40,950 bases of DNA from Terriglobia bacterium (lineage in GTDB: Bacteria > Acidobacteriota > Terriglobia > Acidiferrales > UBA7541), in NCBI GenBank assembly GCA_020072805.1, contig JAIQGC010000039.1, positions 1 to 40,950 of the forward strand, in the 5' to 3' direction. Positions within the stretch are counted from its first letter, which is position 1, and the number at the start of each line of letters is the position of its first letter. Shown here piece after piece: positions 1 through 9,240 of the stretch. A program made the position numbers and the translations under genes. The notes beneath the pieces were generated by a model. It ran no database searches. It saw only the letters and a list, made by a program, of their open reading frames with translations, and had not been told where the DNA came from.

Positions 1-687
1 ACCTCCCGCGCGCGCGTCACCGGCGAACCCGTCCTGGTCCGCCCGGCCCCCGACGGAAAAACGCTCCTGGTGCTCAATCGCCGCTCCGGCACACTCGACA
101 TCCACGACGTCCAATCCCTCGCCCTGCTTGCCACGATCCCCGTCACCGCGCATCCCGCCGCCGTGGCCATTCTGCCGGACAGCTCCATGGCCTTCGTAAT
201 GAGCCGCGAAAACCGTCAGCTCTCCGTCGTGGATCTGCGCCAGCGCGTGCTGCTTTCCAATTTGCAACTGGCCGGCAAGCCCGCCGACATGCTCCTCAAG
301 CCGGATGGCGGCGAACTCTACGTCATTTCTCCCGAAGCCCACGGCCTCGAAGCAATCAACACCTGGACGCACGAGGTCGGCGATTACGTGCTCCTCGGCT
401 CCGCCCCCACGGGCGGCATCCTCAGCGCCGACGCTTCCCTCCTCTATGTTTCCGACTCCGCCGCCGGACGCATCACTCCGGTGGACATTTACAACCGGCG
501 CGTGAGCCTTCCCGTACAGGCCGGCGAAAATCCATCCGTCTGCCGCTTCGACCCCGGCGAAACCCTGCTCCTCGCCGCCAATGAAGGCTCGAACGACCTC
601 GCCGTCATCCGCGTGCGCACCAACAGCCTGCTGACCATCATTCCGGCAGGCGGACGCCCGAGGGAAATCGCGGTCAAGCTTTTCTAG
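1..687 (+). CDS. YncE-like beta-propeller repeat protein (3' part)
   Basis: The reading frame is open from base 1, so the start lies outside the window; about 228 residues are visible. The protein repeats short blade-like units with recurring patterns such as PDG.LLVLNR, PDSSMAFVMSR, PDGGELYVISP, ADASLLYVSDSAAG and PGETLLLAANEGSNDLAVI. Each ends in a beta strand, as in the seven-bladed YncE/cytochrome-d1-type or SMP-30/surface-layer propellers. In that family such proteins are usually periplasmic or secreted and bind ligands or partners; no catalytic residues can be named here. It is convergent with the GH57 gene downstream. The family call is good, the function unknown. Confidence 0.75.
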   Translation, partial: TSRARVTGEPVLVRPAPDGKTLLVLNRRSGTLDIHDVQSLALLATIPVTAHPAAVAILPDSSMAFVMSRENRQLSVVDLRQRVLLSNLQLAGKPADMLLKPDGGELYVISPEAHGLEAINTWTHEVGDYVLLGSAPTGGILSADASLLYVSDSAAGRITPVDIYNRRVSLPVQAGENPSVCRFDPGETLLLAANEGSNDLAVIRVRTNSLLTIIPAGGRPREIAVKLF

Positions 688-809
688 TCAGGATTCTTCT
701 CGGGCGTGGGAGAGTAATCTGTCTTCTTTTGAAAGTAAGATCAGGCGAGCCGGCGGTTGGTTTTTGTTTTCACTGAGAACTAACAACTGTAAACCGTAAA
801 CTTCTCCCC
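688..809. other. convergent intergenic region
   Basis: Short gap between the ends of two convergent genes. I see no convincing hairpin-plus-T-tract terminator and no gene. Confidence 0.5.
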
Positions 810-3011
810 TCATGCCGGCCACGCGGAATTGTCTTCCCCCAGTGAAATCTCCAGCGAACCCTCCGCCGGCAGCACATCCACCGGCAGCCCGCCGTGCCAC
901 AGGGCCACGCCCAGCGTCAGCCGCGACTGCCCCGCCAGGTTGAAGAATTCCTTGCGCACGGAAACCTCCAGAATGCGGTCGAAGGCCGCCGTGGCCACCA
1001 TCCGGGGATTGAGCAGGCACACGCGGTCCTTCTCCACGGCGAATTCCTGCAAACGCCCGCGCAGCAGCCGCACCACCAGGGTCACTTCCTCCGCGCCGCA
1101 AATGGTGATGCGAAATTCCGGATCATCGAGCTGCTCCAGCGCAGAACGGAAGGCATCCACGCGCACGAATATTTCCTCCTCGCTGAATCCGAAATGCAAT
1201 TCGTGCAGGTAATACGTGCGCCCGTGCATGGCCCCGCCGCGCCGCTCCGGGGAAAACAGCCCCGCGCCCAGCCATTCGAAATACGACGTTTCCCGCCCGT
1301 CCACGCTGACCCGCAGCAGCCCGGCGGGCGCCAGCTGCACGGCGTGTTCGGCCTGGCGCTTGATGGGCTTGGCCAGCTCTTCCGGCGCGGTGCGCCCCAG
1401 CGCCAGATAAACCGCGGTCAGATGTTTGCGGAAGAGCGCATCGAACTCCGCGTCGTTGGTGGTGCTGTGTTCCGGGCCGAACCACCAGCACCAGTCGCTT
1501 CCCTCGGCGGCCAGCAGCGATTCGTAAGCCTGCGTGATCCCGGTCTCCGTCGGCGCCCCGGGCATTTCCCGCTGCCGCGCCTCCACAGCCCGCTCATAGG
1601 CCTCCCGCGCCTCTCCCAGAAGTTCCCAGGCGTTCACGTCCTCCGCGTGACCGATCCACACGTCGAAATTCGCGTTGATCCACGAGCCCGGGAAAATCAC
1701 GGGGGAGATGGAAATTTCCCCGCCGGCGGCGATGGCTTCCGAGCCGGTCATCGCGCGGATGTCGCCATCCCCCTCGATGCGTCCGTAGAACTCGCGCAGA
1801 AATTCGCGCCCGTTTCCCGGAAAATATTCCCAGGCGTTTTCTCCGTCAAGGAACAGGGACACGGTGAGCGGCCGTTCGCTCTTCACCGTATCGCCCAGGT
1901 GGCGCAGCCGCCCGTGCAGTTCCGCCGCGGCATCCTTGCCGTTCATGTTGCTGTAGACGAAGCCGATCAGGTCGGAAAGGTGATGGTCGCGGAAAAGTCC
2001 CACGATGGGCCGTCCGCCGGGGGTGAACCGCCAGGGCTGATAAAGCTGGTCCGCGTGCGTGGGCACCCCCGCCGAGTCGCGAAAGAATCCCGTGTTGAGC
2101 GTTCGTCCCAACACGCCTTCGTCCGTGCCGAACCAGCGAAAGCCTTCCTCCGCGGCGATGGCCAGGGACTGCTCGGAAACCGACCCTTCCGAAGGCCACA
2201 GTCCCGCGGGCTTGGACCCGAAGTGCCGCTCGTGCGAGACAATCGCCCGGCGCAACTGTTCGCGGGCGTCCGCAGCCCGGCGGTAGGCCCGGCGCGGAAG
2301 CGGCGTGGCCGGATTGGCCACGCGCGCAATATCGGAATCGCAGAGCAGCGGCAGGATGGGGTGGTAGAAAGGCGTGGTGGTCAGCTCGGCCTGGCCGCTT
2401 AGTCCCACCGCGCGATACGCTGGAAGCACCAGGCGCAGCAACTCCAACTGCTTTCCCTGCAACTCCTGCTTGTCCTTCTCGGTGAACTCTTTTCCCTTAT
2501 CCGCCAGACGGGAGATCACCGGGTCCTTGGCCAGCCAGTATTCGTCCATCCAGGCCAGTTGGGAGAGCACTTGCAGGTCGCGCCAGTCGCGCGGCGAAAA
2601 CGTAACCAAGGCCTGCTCGCTCCGGCCGGTGCGCGACCATTCGTAGAGTTCCACAAAACGCGGCCAGCGCGACATCAGCCGTTCGTGATTGAGCTGAAAA
2701 GCCCGCTCCAGAATTTCCCGCTTGTCCTCCCCGCTCAGCGATTCCGCCGGACGGCAGGCCAGATCGAACCACAGCTCGCGGAATCCGCCCGCGGCGTATT
2801 CCTCCAGCTGCATGCACAGCGATGGCACCATGTTGAACGTGACATGCACGCCGGGAAATTCCCGAAGCAGTTCGACCATGCCCCAGTAGTCCTTCAGCGC
2901 ATGCAGCCGCGTCCAGGGAAGCAGGTAGGCTCCGCTTTCCGGGTCGCGGTACTGCGGCTGGTGCATGTGCCACAACAAAACCAGGTGGATCGGCTTCATC
3001 GCTCCTGTCAT
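810..3011 (-). CDS. Glycoside hydrolase family 57 protein
   Basis: Cytoplasmic-type alpha-glucan-active enzyme (amylase, glucanotransferase or branching-type activity in this family). Counting from the 733-residue start, the first strand carries the GH57 opening motif LLWHMHQPQYRD (residues 12-23). The catalytic nucleophile Glu lies in LWPSEGSVS (E275) and the acid/base Asp in FLDGENAWEYF (D389). The last 250 residues form the C-terminal domain usual in long GH57 proteins. No signal peptide is visible. The start could also be four codons later at 2999 (MKPIHLVLLW), which fits the family better; neither ATG has a well-spaced ribosome site. It is divergent from the lptFG fusion across a 46-bp gap. 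Substrate specificity cannot be told from sequence alone. Confidence 0.9.
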   Translation of the reverse strand: MTGAMKPIHLVLLWHMHQPQYRDPESGAYLLPWTRLHALKDYWGMVELLREFPGVHVTFNMVPSLCMQLEEYAAGGFRELWFDLACRPAESLSGEDKREILERAFQLNHERLMSRWPRFVELYEWSRTGRSEQALVTFSPRDWRDLQVLSQLAWMDEYWLAKDPVISRLADKGKEFTEKDKQELQGKQLELLRLVLPAYRAVGLSGQAELTTTPFYHPILPLLCDSDIARVANPATPLPRRAYRRAADAREQLRRAIVSHERHFGSKPAGLWPSEGSVSEQSLAIAAEEGFRWFGTDEGVLGRTLNTGFFRDSAGVPTHADQLYQPWRFTPGGRPIVGLFRDHHLSDLIGFVYSNMNGKDAAAELHGRLRHLGDTVKSERPLTVSLFLDGENAWEYFPGNGREFLREFYGRIEGDGDIRAMTGSEAIAAGGEISISPVIFPGSWINANFDVWIGHAEDVNAWELLGEAREAYERAVEARQREMPGAPTETGITQAYESLLAAEGSDWCWWFGPEHSTTNDAEFDALFRKHLTAVYLALGRTAPEELAKPIKRQAEHAVQLAPAGLLRVSVDGRETSYFEWLGAGLFSPERRGGAMHGRTYYLHELHFGFSEEEIFVRVDAFRSALEQLDDPEFRITICGAEEVTLVVRLLRGRLQEFAVEKDRVCLLNPRMVATAAFDRILEVSVRKEFFNLAGQSRLTLGVALWHGGLPVDVLPAEGSLEISLGEDNSAWPA

Positions 3012-3057
3012 TCTCTCAGAACTTTACTCTTAACGTGTTACACTGTGCTGCCTCGTC

Positions 3058-5382
3058 ATGCGAATTCTGGACCGCTACATTGTCCGAGAAACCCTGCGCC
3101 ACTCCCTGCTCGGTCTGCTTGTCTTTTCCTTTGTTTTCTTCGTTCCCAAGCTCGTGCAGATGATGGAACTCTTCGTCCGCCACAGCGGTTCCTCCGCCGA
3201 AGTCCTGCTCCTGCTGTTTTGCGCCTTCCCCGCGGTGCTCACCTTCACCCTGCCCATGGCCGTGCTCACCGGAGTGCTCCTGGGCCTGGGCCGCATGTCC
3301 GCCGACAGCGAACTTATCGCCATGACCGCCCTGGGCATCGGCCGCCGCCGCATGCTCGTGCCCGTCGGCGCGCTGGCCGCCGCCGGCATGCTGCTCACCC
3401 TGGCCATGACCTTGTGGGCCGGGCCCAACGCCCTGCGCGTCTTCCGCACCACCGAACTCAGCCTGGCCGCCAGCCAAGCCTCCTTTCAGGTGCAGCCGCG
3501 CGTCTTCGACGAGCGCTTCCCCCGCTTGGTCTTCTACCTTAACGATGTCTCCCCCAGCGGCCTGCAGTGGAGCGGCGTCTTTCTCGCCGAGACGGGTGGG
3601 GAGAATGCGGCCCAGCTTACGCTGGCCGAAGAAGCGATTGTAATCGCCGACCACAAGCGCGGCAAGCTGGAGCTGCACCTGCGCGGCGGCACCACCCATG
3701 AAGTCAGCCGCTCCCAGCCCGACCACTATTCCCTCACCGCCTTCGGCGACAGCGATTGGCCCCTGGAAGTCTCTCGCATCACACCGGCCACACCGCGCCC
3801 GCCCACCCTGGGCGAACTCCCCGCCGCCGAACTGCTCTCCCCTCGGCGGCCGGACTGGCGCGAAGCGCGCATCGAATTTCACCGCCGCCTGGCCTTCCCC
3901 GCCGCCTGCCTGGTTTTTGCCCTGGTGGCAGTCCCCCTGGGCGCCCGCCCGCGCCGCGGCGGCCGCGCCGCGGGCTTTCTCCTCACGGTTCTTCTGATTG
4001 CCGGTTATTACGTTGTATTCATCCTCGGCGCCGGTCTGGCCCGCCGCGGAGTCCTGCCGCCTTCTCTGGGGATCTGGGCTGCGAATCTATCTCTGGGCTT
4101 CCTCGGCCTCTTCCTGCTCCCCCGCATGGAGCAGTACCGCGGGGAAAGCTACTTCTCCCGCTCCCTGGCCAAGTTCTCCCAGCGCCTGCGCGTCCTGCGC
4201 AACAGAATGCGCGCCCGGCGCAAAGCCCGGGCCCGCGCCGCCAACGGCGCCTCCCCGCAGCGCGAAGCCACCGCCCCCACCGGCGCGATCTTCCCGCAGT
4301 TGATGGACCTCTATCTTCTCCGCCAGTTCTTCTCCCATTTCGCTCTGCTTATGACCGGCTTTCTTTTTCTCTTCGAGGCCTTCACCTTTTTCGAACTGCT
4401 TGACGATATCGGCCGTCACCGCGTTCCCTTCCTCGTCGTCGTCAACTATTTCCGCTTCCTCACTCCTTATCTCTTCTACCAGATCACTCCCCTGGGCGCC
4501 CTGGTGGCCCTGCTGGTCACCCTCGGCGTCATGTCCAAGAACAACGAACTGGTGGCCTGCAAGGCCAGCGGCATCAGCCTCTATCGCCTCTCTCTCCCCT
4601 TGCTCCTCGCCGGCCTGGCCCTCGCCGCCACCATGCTGGCCCTCGACCAGAGCTATCTCCCCTACGCCAGCCAGCGCCAGGATGCCCTGCACAACCAGAT
4701 CAAGGGCCGCCCGCCGCAGACATTTTTTCATCCCCGCCAGCAGTGGATTTTCGGAGAAAATTCGAAAATCTATAATTACGAGGTTTTCGATCCCGCCCAC
4801 TCTATCTTCGGCGGCCTCACCGTTCTCGAACTCGAACCCGCCACCTTCCAGGTCCGCCGCCGCGTGTACGCCTCCCGCGCCCGCTGGGACGAGCCCCGCA
4901 AACAGTGGGCCCTCGAATCCGGCTGGCTGCGCGAATTCTCTGCCGGCAGCGTCACCCGCTACCAGCCCTTCGATCATCTCTCCCTCGCCGAGCTTTCCGA
5001 GCCGCCCAGCTACTTCAACCGCGAGGTGCGCCAGGCCTTCCAGATGAACTTCAGCGAGCTGGGTTCCTACATCGAAGAGCTCCGCCAGGCCGGCTTCGAC
5101 GTCTCCGCCCTCACCGTGCAATGGCACAAGAAACTGGCCTATCCCCTCATCGTTCCCGTCAGCATCCTCCTGGCTATTCCGTTTGGGATTCTGGTCGGCA
5201 CCCGCGGCGCCGTCGGCGGCGTGGCCCTGGGTATCGTCATCGGAATCGTCTATATCGCTGTCTCCCGCCTGCTCGAAGCCATGGGCGGCGTCGGCCAGCT
5301 CCCGCCGCTGATGGCCGGATGGTCTCCCGATTTAATATTCTTTTTCCTGGGAATGTATTTCTTTCTGAAAATGCCTACCTGA
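3058..5382 (+). CDS. LptF-LptG fused LPS export permease (YjgP/YjgQ x2)
   Basis: The 774 residues hold two complete YjgP/YjgQ permease units in tandem. Unit 1 starts MRILDRYIVRETLRHSLLG and runs to about residue 360: three membrane helices, a soluble beta-jellyroll at roughly 130-265, then three more helices. An Arg/Ala-rich linker follows (about 365-405). Unit 2 begins near FPQLMDLYLLRQFFSHF and repeats the plan, with its jellyroll at about 530-690 and final helices to the end. In Proteobacteria LptF and LptG are separate proteins of about 360 residues. They form the inner-membrane heterodimer that, with LptB ATPase, extracts LPS and passes it to LptC/A. Here one chain would give the whole 12-helix permease. 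No lptB or lptC is nearby. Confidence 0.9.
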   Translation: MRILDRYIVRETLRHSLLGLLVFSFVFFVPKLVQMMELFVRHSGSSAEVLLLLFCAFPAVLTFTLPMAVLTGVLLGLGRMSADSELIAMTALGIGRRRMLVPVGALAAAGMLLTLAMTLWAGPNALRVFRTTELSLAASQASFQVQPRVFDERFPRLVFYLNDVSPSGLQWSGVFLAETGGENAAQLTLAEEAIVIADHKRGKLELHLRGGTTHEVSRSQPDHYSLTAFGDSDWPLEVSRITPATPRPPTLGELPAAELLSPRRPDWREARIEFHRRLAFPAACLVFALVAVPLGARPRRGGRAAGFLLTVLLIAGYYVVFILGAGLARRGVLPPSLGIWAANLSLGFLGLFLLPRMEQYRGESYFSRSLAKFSQRLRVLRNRMRARRKARARAANGASPQREATAPTGAIFPQLMDLYLLRQFFSHFALLMTGFLFLFEAFTFFELLDDIGRHRVPFLVVVNYFRFLTPYLFYQITPLGALVALLVTLGVMSKNNELVACKASGISLYRLSLPLLLAGLALAATMLALDQSYLPYASQRQDALHNQIKGRPPQTFFHPRQQWIFGENSKIYNYEVFDPAHSIFGGLTVLELEPATFQVRRRVYASRARWDEPRKQWALESGWLREFSAGSVTRYQPFDHLSLAELSEPPSYFNREVRQAFQMNFSELGSYIEELRQAGFDVSALTVQWHKKLAYPLIVPVSILLAIPFGILVGTRGAVGGVALGIVIGIVYIAVSRLLEAMGGVGQLPPLMAGWSPDLIFFFLGMYFFLKMPT

Positions 5383-5393
5383 GAAAACTTCGC

Positions 5394-6650
5394 TTATTTC
5401 CTGGGCAGCAGCACCAGCGCCGCTCCGGCAAACAGCGCCACGCTCACCAGCGCATACCCTCCATACACCCCATAGCGCGTCTGGCTGACCGCCCCGATGG
5501 CCCACGGCCCCGCCACCCCGCCCAGATTGCCCACGGAATTGATAAAGGCAATGCCCGAAGCCGCGGAAAAGCCGCTGAGAAATTCGCTGGGCAGCGACCA
5601 AAAAGGCCCCAGAAAACTGTAAATTCCCGCCAGCACCAGCGCCAGCAGCAACACGCACAAAATCGCCGAACTCGGCGCGCTCCCTAGCAGCAACAGCCCC
5701 ACGGCCCCCGCCAGCACCGGCAGCGCCGTGTGCAGTTTGCGCTCCATGCGCCGGTCCGAACTCCACGAGACCGTGAGCATGGCCACCAAACCTACCAGGT
5801 GCGGGATCATCACCAGCAGCCCCACCGTGGTGTTCGAGTAGCGCCACGACAAGGATTTCACCGTCTGCGGCATCCAGAAGCTCATCGAATAAAATCCCGT
5901 CATTAGCGCCAGATACGTCGCCGCAAGATGCCAGACGCGCCCATTCCCCAGCGCCTGGAGCGCGGAAACAGGATGCTGCGCACGCTTGCGCTCTTCTTCC
6001 CCTCGCAACCTTTCGGTCAGCAGCTGTTTTTCCTCCGCCGAGAGAAAGCGCGCCTCTTCAGGCCGGTTGGGCAGCAGAAAATACGCCAGCACGCCGCAAA
6101 CGATGGCTGGCAACCCTTCCAGAATCAGCAGCCATCGCCAACTGCTCATCCCCAACCCATGCACGTGATCCAGTATCCATCCGGAAAGCGGCGCGCCCAG
6201 TATCGTGGTCACCGGCGCCCCGGTCAGGAACAGCGCCAGCGTCCGCGCCTGCTCGCGCTGGCTGAACCAGTAGGTGAGATAGAGAATGATCCCGGGGAAA
6301 AATCCGGCTTCGGCCACACCCAGCAAGAATCGCAGGGCGTAGAGATGCGTCACGCTGCGGGCAAATCCGCTGAGCGCCGCCACCACACCCCAGCTGAGCA
6401 GGATGCGCGCGATCCACACCCGCGCCCCCACCCGGTGCAGAAGCAGGTTGCTGGGCACCTCGAACAGGCAGTAGCCCAGGAAAAATACCCCGGCCAGCAG
6501 CCCGAACTGCCCGCCGGTGATTCCCAGCTCGCGGTTCATGGTCAGCGCGGCAAAACCGATATTGATGCGGTCGAGGAAGGCTACGATGTAGAGCAGAAAC
6601 AGAAACGGCAGGAGCCGGCGCCGCACCTTGCGCGCAATCTCTTTTTCCAT
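5394..6650 (-). CDS. MFS transporter, anion:cation symporter (ACS) type
   Basis: A 418-residue polytopic membrane protein with the usual 12-helix layout. The N-terminus has the ACS-family pattern FLDRINIGFAALTMNRELG in helix 1, then GYCLFEVPSNLLLHRVGARVWIARI in helices 2-3, followed by LLGVAEAGFFPGIILYLTYWF. Relatives import organic anions such as tartrate, phthalate, hexuronates or glucarate with protons; the substrate here is unknown. A charged central loop (about 195-220) separates the two halves. It lies 30 bp downstream of the TonB-dependent receptor gene on the same strand and may be co-transcribed with it. It is convergent with the lptFG fusion, with only 11 bp between stop codons. Confidence 0.9.
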   Translation of the reverse strand: MEKEIARKVRRRLLPFLFLLYIVAFLDRINIGFAALTMNRELGITGGQFGLLAGVFFLGYCLFEVPSNLLLHRVGARVWIARILLSWGVVAALSGFARSVTHLYALRFLLGVAEAGFFPGIILYLTYWFSQREQARTLALFLTGAPVTTILGAPLSGWILDHVHGLGMSSWRWLLILEGLPAIVCGVLAYFLLPNRPEEARFLSAEEKQLLTERLRGEEERKRAQHPVSALQALGNGRVWHLAATYLALMTGFYSMSFWMPQTVKSLSWRYSNTTVGLLVMIPHLVGLVAMLTVSWSSDRRMERKLHTALPVLAGAVGLLLLGSAPSSAILCVLLLALVLAGIYSFLGPFWSLPSEFLSGFSAASGIAFINSVGNLGGVAGPWAIGAVSQTRYGVYGGYALVSVALFAGAALVLLPRK

Positions 6651-6680
6651 GAGCTCCGCCGCGAACGTTGATTTTCTCCG

Positions 6681-9155
6681 CTATTTCCCCACCAGCCGCA
6701 GGCGGCCCCAGAGGGTGCGCCCATGCCCGCCCATGAACGTAAGGTAATCGGCTGCCGATACGTTATTGCTGACCACGTCGAAATTGTCCCGGCCCAGAAT
6801 ATTGGCCACCGTGACCCGGAACGCCCAGCGGCGGTTGATGAAGTTGAGATACTTTTCGAATCCGATGTTCACGGTCGCGTAATCGGGATAGCGCAGCACG
6901 TCCGGCGTCCCGAAGATCTGATGATACTGGTCCACGCTGCTGAAGGGATAGCCCGTCCGGTATTCCACCGAGTAGCTCAGAAACAGCCCCCAGATCTTCG
7001 TCTGCGTCCACCCCCAGCTGGTGAAGCGGTTCGGCGTATCCCAGGAAACCGGCCCGGACTGCAGCGGAGCGTAGAGCAAGGAGCCCAGGGTGGGATCAAT
7101 CACCTCGCTCGATCTGGCCCGCGACCTCGCATAGCTCCCGAAGATTTCGGCTTTCTTTGCAAATGTGTGACGCATCGAAACCGTGGCCGCGCGGTAGCGG
7201 TCGCGCCGGTCGTTCAGCAAAACAAACGTCTGCAGCGGCCCGCCCGCGCCCTGCGGCTCGTAGTGCAGCTGGTCATACCCTTCCCGCGCCAGCAGGTCCA
7301 CCGTCACCGCCGTGCTGGCGCCGATCTTCTGCTGCCAGCTGATGCTCGTGGCCTCGAATCGCGGCGGACGAAATCCGCCTCCGGGGATGACAAACTTGCT
7401 CGTCACCGGACCGGAAATCACGTTCAGCCCGGTCGCGTCGTAGTACGTATCTACCTGCGCCTGATCGTTGGCCCGCCCCGCAAAGGCCAGCGTCATGGGC
7501 GTGGCCGTGACGTTCCATCCCAGGGAAATCTTCGTGTCGTCCCCCTTGAACGGCATGATGTTCACCGCCACATGCGGCGCCACCAGCGAACTCTGCAGAA
7601 TGCGGTCCCAATCCTTGCGCACGCCCGCCTGCACCACCAGATGGTCGGAGGCCACCCAGGTGTCCTGCGCATAGACGCCCGGCAGCGTATCGCTCAGATG
7701 GAACGCCGGATTTCCCGTGAACGTCGTCAGCCGCGCCAGCGTCCCGTCCGCGCGCACATCCTGAATGCTGCCCCGCTGCGTGCTCTGCGAGAGGGCCACT
7801 TCCTGCGCGCTGAATCCCGCCGCCAGATCATGGCGCCCGTGCCACTGCACCGCGGCGAAGGTCACGCTGCCCAGGGCCTGCACGCGCCGCCCGCGCTGCC
7901 GCAACTGCTCGTAATAATTTCCGCTCGCTCCCGTGGGTAACTGAATGTACGGCGCTGCCCCCTCGGGCATCTGGCTCATGACCCCGCTGTCGGCGGCAAT
8001 CCCCAGCTCGATCAGCGCGGAATGAATCCAGATCTGGTCCTTCAACGTGGCGAATGAGCGCTCATGCGTCGGGCTGAGCGTGGACGCATACGGGTGAATC
8101 GCATCCAATCCCACATATTCGGCGCTGTCCCGGTTGTAGAGATAGCTCCCGGCCAGCGTGTGCCGCGGCGTCCAATTCCATTGCAGCCGCAGCAGGTCCT
8201 GCCCGCCCCACAGCGTGGACATATCCGGCCCCGGCACGGGCACCTTCACGATGGAGATCACCCGCTGCACGCTCACCGCATCGGAAAACCAGAGCTTGCC
8301 GCGCACGATGGGGCCGGAAAACTGAAACTGCGGCGTCCAGTTCCCGATGCGCAATCCCCCTTCGGTTTCCGCTCCCGGCACGAACGAGGACAGCCGCACC
8401 CGCCAGTTATCGTCGCCGGATACGGTGTCCACGCTGAGCAGGCCCGCGCCCGCATGCGCGTTTCCGCTGCCCACCCGCCCGGACTGCACTTCCACGCCGG
8501 TCGTCGCATCCACGTTGAACTGCACGTTCATTGCTCCGGTCACCGGGTCGCTGATCTCAAATCCGTCCAGCAAATACAAGACTTCGCCCTGCCTGGCCCC
8601 GGCCACGTGCATGGCCCCGGAGTTGTCGCGCACCACATCCGGCATGATGGCCAGACTTTCGCTGAGGGAATAATTGGTGGGAACCGGAACATCCTGAATT
8701 TCCTGCGCCTGCACGGTACTGCGCTGCGTGGTGTCCTCCGGCTCGATGCGCGTCAGCTCCGTGCTCACCTCCACTTGCTCGTGCACTTCCTTCTCGCGCG
8801 TCAGCGTGTAGGTGTCTTCGCTATTCTGCCCCGCGCTCACCAGCACGGACTGATTCTCCAGCGCGAAAAATCCCTGCTTGCGTATGGTCAGGAAGTAGGC
8901 GCCGGGAGCCAGCGCGGAAAACGTAAAATGTCCCTGCTCGTCCGTCAAAACGGCTGGCGCAGGATGCGCCTCGCTTCCCGCAGGCGGCTGGGCCCCGGCC
9001 ACGAGCGTAACTTCCGCGCCCGCCACCGGAGCGCCCGCCTCATCGGCCACCAGGCCGCGAAATTCCACGCCCGCGGGAACGGCTTGCGCCGTGAAAACCA
9101 AAAAACACAACAAAAATAAGGCTAGAGTCGGCCGAAACACGTTCCCATCCCCCAT
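6681..9155 (-). CDS. TonB-dependent receptor with carboxypeptidase-regulatory-like domain (Oar-like)
   Basis: Outer-membrane receptor of the type expanded in Acidobacteria. I chose the ATG at 9155 because it puts a classical signal peptide (LALFLLCFLVFTAQA) at the N-terminus; the frame extends upstream to 9206. After the signal comes a CarboxypepD_reg-like beta domain (about residues 30-115, with VADEAGAPVAGAEVTL and GAYFLTIRKQGF). A plug domain follows (VPTNYSLSESLAIMPDVV, then VLYLLDGFEISDPVTGAMN), then a long beta-barrel ending in TLWGRLRLVGK. Members take up substrates energised by TonB/ExbBD or act as adhesion proteins; the ligand is unknown. I do not see a clear TonB box. The MFS gene downstream could carry the same substrate across the inner membrane, which is inference. 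Confidence 0.88.
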   Translation of the reverse strand: MGDGNVFRPTLALFLLCFLVFTAQAVPAGVEFRGLVADEAGAPVAGAEVTLVAGAQPPAGSEAHPAPAVLTDEQGHFTFSALAPGAYFLTIRKQGFFALENQSVLVSAGQNSEDTYTLTREKEVHEQVEVSTELTRIEPEDTTQRSTVQAQEIQDVPVPTNYSLSESLAIMPDVVRDNSGAMHVAGARQGEVLYLLDGFEISDPVTGAMNVQFNVDATTGVEVQSGRVGSGNAHAGAGLLSVDTVSGDDNWRVRLSSFVPGAETEGGLRIGNWTPQFQFSGPIVRGKLWFSDAVSVQRVISIVKVPVPGPDMSTLWGGQDLLRLQWNWTPRHTLAGSYLYNRDSAEYVGLDAIHPYASTLSPTHERSFATLKDQIWIHSALIELGIAADSGVMSQMPEGAAPYIQLPTGASGNYYEQLRQRGRRVQALGSVTFAAVQWHGRHDLAAGFSAQEVALSQSTQRGSIQDVRADGTLARLTTFTGNPAFHLSDTLPGVYAQDTWVASDHLVVQAGVRKDWDRILQSSLVAPHVAVNIMPFKGDDTKISLGWNVTATPMTLAFAGRANDQAQVDTYYDATGLNVISGPVTSKFVIPGGGFRPPRFEATSISWQQKIGASTAVTVDLLAREGYDQLHYEPQGAGGPLQTFVLLNDRRDRYRAATVSMRHTFAKKAEIFGSYARSRARSSEVIDPTLGSLLYAPLQSGPVSWDTPNRFTSWGWTQTKIWGLFLSYSVEYRTGYPFSSVDQYHQIFGTPDVLRYPDYATVNIGFEKYLNFINRRWAFRVTVANILGRDNFDVVSNNVSAADYLTFMGGHGRTLWGRLRLVGK

Positions 9156-9240
9156 GCGCCTGTCAAAGTGTATGTCTTGCGGTGGCCAGTAAAGCCAGAC
9201 AGGCATTATGGGTTATGGTACTAACATTACCTCTCCGCCC

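Noticed and set aside
894-2402. Long plus-strand ORF (502 codons) opposite the GH57 gene
   Set aside because: Antisense shadow in GC-rich coding DNA: His/Arg/Pro/Gln-rich, no domain pattern, and the minus-strand GH57 gene accounts for the region.
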